A stretch of DNA of 9,785 nucleotides, from the NCBI GenBank assembly GCA_944329255.1, contig CALVIA010000039.1, positions 1 through 9,785 on the forward strand, written 5' to 3'. Made by a program: the position numbers and the translations under genes. The stretch comes from an uncultured Bacilli bacterium. GTDB lineage: Bacteria > Bacillota_I > Bacilli_A > RF39 > UBA660. Position 1 is the stretch's first letter, and every line of letters begins with the position of its first letter. The notes beneath the pieces were generated by a model that saw nothing but the letters and a program-made list of their open reading frames with translations, ran no database searches and was not told where the DNA came from. Shown one piece after another: positions 7,118 to 9,785 of the stretch.

Positions 7118-7459
7118 ATGAATAATAATAATTACTATAGTCCTTTATATCAAAATTCAATTCAATCTAGTGTTACTCCAAATCAACAAGTAGCCCCTAC
7201 TGTTGGAAATTTGTATGAAGAACAATCATATATAGAAAATATTTTAAGATTAAACAAAGGAAAAGTAGGAAAGTTTTTTATGTCTTATCCTGATTCACTT
7301 AATTGGAAGGATAAAACATACACAGGTGTTATTGAACAATCTGGTAGAGACCACATTATAGTAAGTGATCCAAAAACAGGCAAATGGTATTTACTTCTAC
7401 TGATATATTTAGATTATGTGGAATTTGATGAAAAAATTAATTATATAAAAAACTTTTAA
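7118..7459 (+). CDS. gerQ: Spore coat protein GerQ
   Basis: In Bacillus, GerQ is a spore-coat protein made in the mother cell and needed for localisation and activity of the cortex-lytic enzyme CwlJ during calcium-dipicolinate germination. The product has 113 residues. The first 30 are a low-complexity Asn/Gln/Pro/Tyr-rich tail. Residues 35-109 match the conserved GerQ domain closely: EQSYIENILRLNKGK (35-49), GVIEQSGRDHIIVSDPKTG (70-88), then YLLLLIYLDYVEFDEKINY (91-109). The B. subtilis protein is about 181 aa, so the tail is much shorter here. It has no lysine before residue 47, whereas B. subtilis GerQ is cross-linked by transglutaminase through lysines near its N terminus. AAAGGAG five bases upstream fixes the ATG. 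Translation from further upstream in this frame runs into pduL antisense and is not real. cwlJ is not adjacent; lemA is downstream. Confidence 0.92.
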   Translation: MNNNNYYSPLYQNSIQSSVTPNQQVAPTVGNLYEEQSYIENILRLNKGKVGKFFMSYPDSLNWKDKTYTGVIEQSGRDHIIVSDPKTGKWYLLLLIYLDYVEFDEKINYIKNF

Positions 7460-7461
7460 TA

Positions 7462-7490
7462 TTGTATATATAAAATTATTTTGATATAAT
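7462..7490 (+). promoter_or_regulatory. Candidate sigma-A promoter of lemA (extended -10)
   Basis: TTGTAT (7462-7467), 17 bases, then TATAAT (7485-7490) preceded by TGA, giving the perfect extended -10 TGATATAAT. The -10 ends 23 bases before the lemA ATG. It lies within the right arm and loop of the inverted repeat at 7467-7498. Confidence 0.6.
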
Positions 7491-7498
7491 TTTATATA
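7467..7498. repeat. 13-bp perfect inverted repeat over the lemA promoter
   Basis: TATATAAAATTAT (7467-7479) is the exact reverse complement of ATAATTTTATATA (7486-7498), with six bases between. It covers the lemA -10 and spacer. No T-run follows, so it is not a typical terminator for gerQ. An operator is possible, but the arms are entirely A/T. Confidence 0.5.
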
Positions 7499-7513
7499 GT
7501 AGAAGGTGATACT

Positions 7514-8056
7514 ATGGAGTTGTTCAAAATATTTTTATATACTTTAATTTTTACATGTTTGGTATTAATATTTTATATACAAATTTATAATAAAATAAAA
7601 ACACAAATTATAAAAATTAATTCATCTGAAAATGAAATAGATGATAATTTAAGATTAAAGTATGATTTAATTGTAAAAATAATTGCTGAGATTAAAAAAA
7701 TTATTAAAGATACAAAAGATTTTGATGATATAGAGGAAATAAAAGATATAAACATTTCTTCATTTGAATTTTATAGAAAATTAGCTGATTATGAATCTAA
7801 AATTTATACAATAAAAAATGATAATTCCAAAATACTTAAAAATAATACTTTTAATGATTTATGGTATGAAATAATAAATATAAATACAAAATTGAAAGCT
7901 ATAGAAAAATATTATAATGATTCAATAACAAGTTATAATATATTAGTTTCAAAATTTCCTTCTAAAATAGTTGCATTAATTTTAAAATACAAAGAAAAAA
8001 AGTATTTTGATGGAAAGAATATGTATGATAAAAATATAAAAGACTTTAAAATTTAA
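7514..8056 (+). CDS. lemA: LemA family membrane protein
   Basis: LemA proteins are one-pass membrane proteins with a helical domain on the opposite face of the membrane from their short N terminus. Their role is not settled; links to envelope stress have been proposed. The 180-aa product has a hydrophobic segment at residues 4-22 and then an all-helical, Lys/Ile/Asn-rich body. It carries the LemA hallmarks: LRLKYDLIVKII (46-57, matching 'RRYDLIPNLV'), AIEKYYNDSITSYN (129-142, matching 'YNDAVREYN'), KFPSKIVA (147-154) and KKYF (162-165). GAAGGTGA four bases before the ATG fixes the start. The TPM/YgcG-type protein that often accompanies lemA is not present in the window. A terminator hairpin overlaps its stop codon. 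Confidence 0.88.
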   Translation: MELFKIFLYTLIFTCLVLIFYIQIYNKIKTQIIKINSSENEIDDNLRLKYDLIVKIIAEIKKIIKDTKDFDDIEEIKDINISSFEFYRKLADYESKIYTIKNDNSKILKNNTFNDLWYEIININTKLKAIEKYYNDSITSYNILVSKFPSKIVALILKYKEKKYFDGKNMYDKNIKDFKI

Positions 8057-8065
8057 AGTCTTTTT
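8038..8065. terminator. Bidirectional terminator between convergent genes
   Basis: AAAAGACTTTAAA (8038-8050) and TTTAAAGTCTTTT (8052-8064) are perfect 13-bp reverse complements around a single A. A realistic hairpin pairs AAAAGACTT with AAGTCTTTT. T-runs follow on both strands. It overlaps the stop codons of lemA (plus) and the Cys-rich gene (minus), whose coding ends themselves overlap by four bases. Confidence 0.75.
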
Positions 8066-8544
8066 ATTTTACAATAGTTTAATTTTTTTTGATATCTTAT
8101 TTTTAAGTAATTTACTAATTCTATATACGTCTGCATTGCAGCTTCATATTTTTCTTCAAAAATTAAATCAATTGCTTTATATATGCTTTCATCCATTTTA
8201 TCAATCACTTGTTGTATATTACTATCATTTGCTATAAAACAAGCAATCATAGGTCCTACAATATTATATTCATCAAGAAGTGGTTTACATAATGGCGAAT
8301 TTTTCATATACCAATCTCTAAAGCCCCTTAATGTTTCCAATTCAAAACAATTATCATCATTCCCTTTTATTTCACAAAATAATGTAGTTAAATAACATGT
8401 TCTATATTCATATCTTTCTTCAAATTTACTACAAATAATATCACTTATTGGATAATACTTTTTATATTCGCAACAATAAGCTCTATCATAATAATCTCTA
8501 TCCTGTAAATCCATTTTGGTACAGTCAGAACAAGTATACCCCAT
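8053..8544 (-). CDS. Cysteine-rich protein of unknown function (CYLTT motif)
   Basis: I do not recognise a function. The 163-aa protein has eleven cysteines. Residues 1-40 form a compact cluster (Cys5, Cys8, Cys24, Cys25, Cys38; CSDC ... YCCEYKKYYPISDIICSKFE) that looks like a zinc-binding ribbon. A CYLTTLFCEIKGNDDNC segment (50-66) follows, then ETLRGFRDWYM (70-80) and LLDEYNIVGPMIACFI (89-104). The C terminus is predicted helical. This C-Y-L-T-T ... L-R-x-F-R-D arrangement resembles uncharacterised gut-Bacillota proteins related to the CFI-box group. There is no signal peptide or membrane segment, so it is probably cytoplasmic. GTAGGTGGGATT precedes the ATG. The gene starts 18 bases after the tetR stop with no promoter or terminator between, so it should share the tetR transcript and its control. 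Confidence 0.8.
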   Translation of the reverse strand: MGYTCSDCTKMDLQDRDYYDRAYCCEYKKYYPISDIICSKFEERYEYRTCYLTTLFCEIKGNDDNCFELETLRGFRDWYMKNSPLCKPLLDEYNIVGPMIACFIANDSNIQQVIDKMDESIYKAIDLIFEEKYEAAMQTYIELVNYLKIRYQKKLNYCKIKRL

Positions 8545-8562
8545 AATCCCACCTACTTTATA

Positions 8563-9162
8563 TTATTTTTTTAATATTCCAAAACATATTAATGCTAATT
8601 CTCTTTCAAATACTTCTATATTTTTTTCTTTACTTAAATTCCTTTTATAACTTTTTATAATATTATTCATCATTGTAGATTCAATTATATCGATTACATA
8701 TCCAATAGCAAATTTTGAATTAATATTTAATTGTTTTATATCTACATGATTTATTACAATATTAAGTCCATCATTAAAATTTGGTGTAAACATACTTTGT
8801 GTTTTATAATTCATATTTAAAAATATTTTTTCAAAATATTTTTTATTCGATTCATCTTCTATCATATCAAGTATATATATATATAAATCTCTATATGATG
8901 AAATGATATCACCTTTATTTTTCGTAATTGAATCTAATAAAAACTTTTTAATTTTTTTAGAATATTCATCAACAATAAAATAAAATGAATCTTCTATATC
9001 ATCAAAATACTGATAAAAACTACCTCTTGGTATTTGAGCGTCTTTTATTATATTAGATACTAATGAGTCTTTTAAAGATGCTCTGCTAAATTCTTTTTTT
9101 AAAGCTTTTATTATTTTTTCTTTTTTTTCATCAGGTAAATTCAAAAAAGTTTGTTTTGCCAT
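8563..9162 (-). CDS. TetR/AcrR family transcriptional regulator
   Basis: This is a ligand-responsive DNA-binding repressor acting as a dimer in the cytoplasm. The 199-aa product has normal TetR length. The N-terminal three-helix domain is clear, with the helix-turn-helix at about residues 33-53: SLVSNIIKDAQIPRGSFYQYF, where GSFYQYF is the recognition helix. Residues 54-199 form the helical ligand/dimer domain, which is not conserved enough to name a ligand. ATG is preceded by TTGGAG at eight bases. The upstream region has a consensus promoter with TGACA/TGTCA half-sites, suggesting autorepression. Downstream is the Cys-rich gene in the same transcript, while many relatives sit next to drug-efflux genes, and no transporter is adjacent here. 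Upstream, 48 bases away, is a sortase gene. Confidence 0.9.
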   Translation of the reverse strand: MAKQTFLNLPDEKKEKIIKALKKEFSRASLKDSLVSNIIKDAQIPRGSFYQYFDDIEDSFYFIVDEYSKKIKKFLLDSITKNKGDIISSYRDLYIYILDMIEDESNKKYFEKIFLNMNYKTQSMFTPNFNDGLNIVINHVDIKQLNINSKFAIGYVIDIIESTMMNNIIKSYKRNLSKEKNIEVFERELALICFGILKK

Positions 9163-9185
9163 ATGAACATCTCCAATCTGCTTAC

Positions 9186-9214
9186 ATTATAACTGACATT
9201 TTGTCATATGTCAA
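9186..9214 (-). promoter_or_regulatory. Consensus promoter of tetR
   Basis: On the minus strand, TTGACA (9214-9209) is followed after exactly 17 bases by TATAAT (9191-9186), a full sigma-A consensus. The -10 ends 23 bases before the tetR ATG. The -35 overlaps the TGA stop codon of the upstream sortase gene. Confidence 0.8.
9194..9213. promoter_or_regulatory. Probable TetR operator
   Basis: TGACA (9194-9198), TTT, TGTCA (9202-9206) make a perfect 13-base palindrome, and a third half-site TGTCA (9209-9213) lies within the -35 hexamer. TGACAT ... ATGTCA also forms the outer ends of the 20-base element. Binding here would block the -35 and spacer, the usual design for a self-repressing TetR gene. 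Confidence 0.6.
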
Positions 9215-9678
9215 ATTTGGCTTGCTTGAATTACAATTCTCTTTTTATCATCGTTTAATTTACAAGATAAAATAGTTAAAATATTTTTACCTGTATTATC
9301 TAAAATTTTTATTTCTTTTTCATCAACCTCAAAAACTTTTTGCACAATATATTTATATTTTATATTATTATAATATAAAATTATGTGATCATATTTATTT
9401 AAATTTATTAAATTATTAAATATTGCTTTTTCTCCAGTTCCTGAATGTCCTCCTATAATAGTATTAGTTTTATCCAAATTTGGTCTTCCATATTCCTTAA
9501 ACATTGCTATTCCAATAACTTCATTTTTTATACTCAAAATATTATATTCATGATTTATATTTATTGCCGGAATAATTAATTTATTGCTATAATTTTTTTT
9601 AGTAATTTTAATATTTGAACAAGCTGTAAAAAATATAACTAAAAAAATTATTATTATTATTTTTATAAATTTTTTCAT
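9211..9678 (-). CDS. Small sortase with possible lipobox
   Basis: Sortases are membrane-anchored transpeptidases that cleave a sorting motif in secreted proteins and attach them to the cell wall or to pilins. The 155-aa protein is shorter than most (about 180-250). Residues 1-19 are a Lys-start and hydrophobic stretch. KLIIPAINI (33-41) is the usual start of the sortase barrel. GGHSG (76-80) contains catalytic His78, TILSCK (135-140) contains catalytic Cys139, and KKRIVIQA (145-152) contains Arg147. All three catalytic residues are present. FFTAC (16-20) at the end of the hydrophobic segment fits the bacterial lipoprotein pattern, so Cys20 could be lipidated, which would be unusual for a sortase. 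The class is uncertain. ATG at 9678 has only a distant AGGA; an in-frame TAA lies 12 bases upstream. A preceding reading frame overlaps its first 71 bases. Confidence 0.82.
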   Translation of the reverse strand: MKKFIKIIIIIFLVIFFTACSNIKITKKNYSNKLIIPAININHEYNILSIKNEVIGIAMFKEYGRPNLDKTNTIIGGHSGTGEKAIFNNLINLNKYDHIILYYNNIKYKYIVQKVFEVDEKEIKILDNTGKNILTILSCKLNDDKKRIVIQASQI

Positions 9679-9785
9679 CGTTAATGTTTAATCCTAAATA
9701 CGGCAATGTTTCTATATTATTTTCTTCTTTATTTATATTTTCAATTTTATTATCTTCTTCATTTTTATCTGTATTTATATTTTCA
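9608..9785 (-). CDS. Partial acidic/Asn-rich protein with LPYLG motif (C-terminal end)
   Basis: A minus-strand frame enters from the window edge and stays open for 58 codons until TAA at 9610-9608. It begins with an Asn/Glu/Lys/Asp-rich linker (DKNEEDNKIENINKEENN), then ETLPYLGLNI, then a Lys/Asn stretch and FFSYIFYSLFKY. The linker plus LPxxG-like motif directly upstream of a sortase recalls a sortase substrate, but the hydrophobic segment after it is short, and Leu replaces the usual Thr. The frame overlaps the sortase by 71 bases, more than usual. It may be a real gene end, or a gene whose 3' end is frameshifted. The last part in particular may be non-functional read-through. Confidence 0.45.
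   Translation of the reverse strand, partial: ENINTDKNEEDNKIENINKEENNIETLPYLGLNINDEKIYKNNNNNFFSYIFYSLFKY

Noticed and set aside
7460..7513. Rho-independent terminator for gerQ
   Set aside because: The 13-bp dyad is all A/T and is followed by GTAGAAGG rather than a T-run, and it overlaps a good lemA promoter.
1..9785. Mycoplasma-like genetic code suggested by the extreme AT content
   Set aside because: pduL and the sortase end with TGA at sensible positions, Trp is encoded by TGG, and a sporulation gene is present.

Overview
The window is very AT-rich, protein-coding almost end to end (longest gap between genes about 80 bases), and looks like a chromosomal segment of a low-GC Bacillota. Three things support this. 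There is a spore-coat/germination gene (gerQ), so the lineage is probably endospore-forming. The order dusB-lysS-(one gene)-clpC recalls the dusB-lysS-ctsR-mcsA-mcsB-clpC neighbourhood of Bacilli and Clostridia. Ribosome binding sites are strong (AAAGGGG, AAGGTG, AAAGGAG). TGA is used as a stop (pduL, sortase), so this is not a Mycoplasma-type code. An uncultured gut Bacillota lineage is plausible, but I cannot place it more precisely.

Positions 5-7047 (all minus strand) form a tightly packed housekeeping cluster. In order of transcription it holds pduL (CoA phosphotransacylase), a 71-aa Cys-motif protein of the DUF1450/YuzB type, dusB (tRNA dihydrouridine synthase), lysS (lysyl-tRNA synthetase), a multi-pass YfcC/DcuC-like transporter and a ClpC-type AAA+ unfoldase. 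The first three overlap or nearly touch. lysS has its own likely promoter, and the transporter starts 15 bases after lysS. A hairpin terminator separates the transporter from clpC. The ClpC second ATPase domain lacks its arginine finger and sensor-2 arginine, and ctsR/mcsA/mcsB are not at their usual place.

Positions 7048-8065 hold two plus-strand genes. gerQ is divergent from pduL, with overlapping promoter-like elements that include a candidate sigma-E site. lemA encodes a one-pass membrane protein behind an extended -10 promoter lying in a 13-bp inverted repeat. A bidirectional terminator covers the end of lemA and the end of the facing gene.

Positions 8053-9785 (minus strand) hold, in order of transcription, the end of an acidic/Asn-rich protein with an LPYLG motif (cut by the window edge), a small sortase with a possible lipobox, a TetR-family regulator and a cysteine-rich protein of unknown function. 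The tetR promoter is a consensus TTGACA-17-TATAAT with TGACA/TGTCA half-sites over the -35 and spacer, the layout expected for autorepression. The tetR-Cys-rich pair and the sortase with its LPYLG neighbour are the least ordinary parts of the window. No rRNA, tRNA, CRISPR array, insertion sequence or phage gene was seen.
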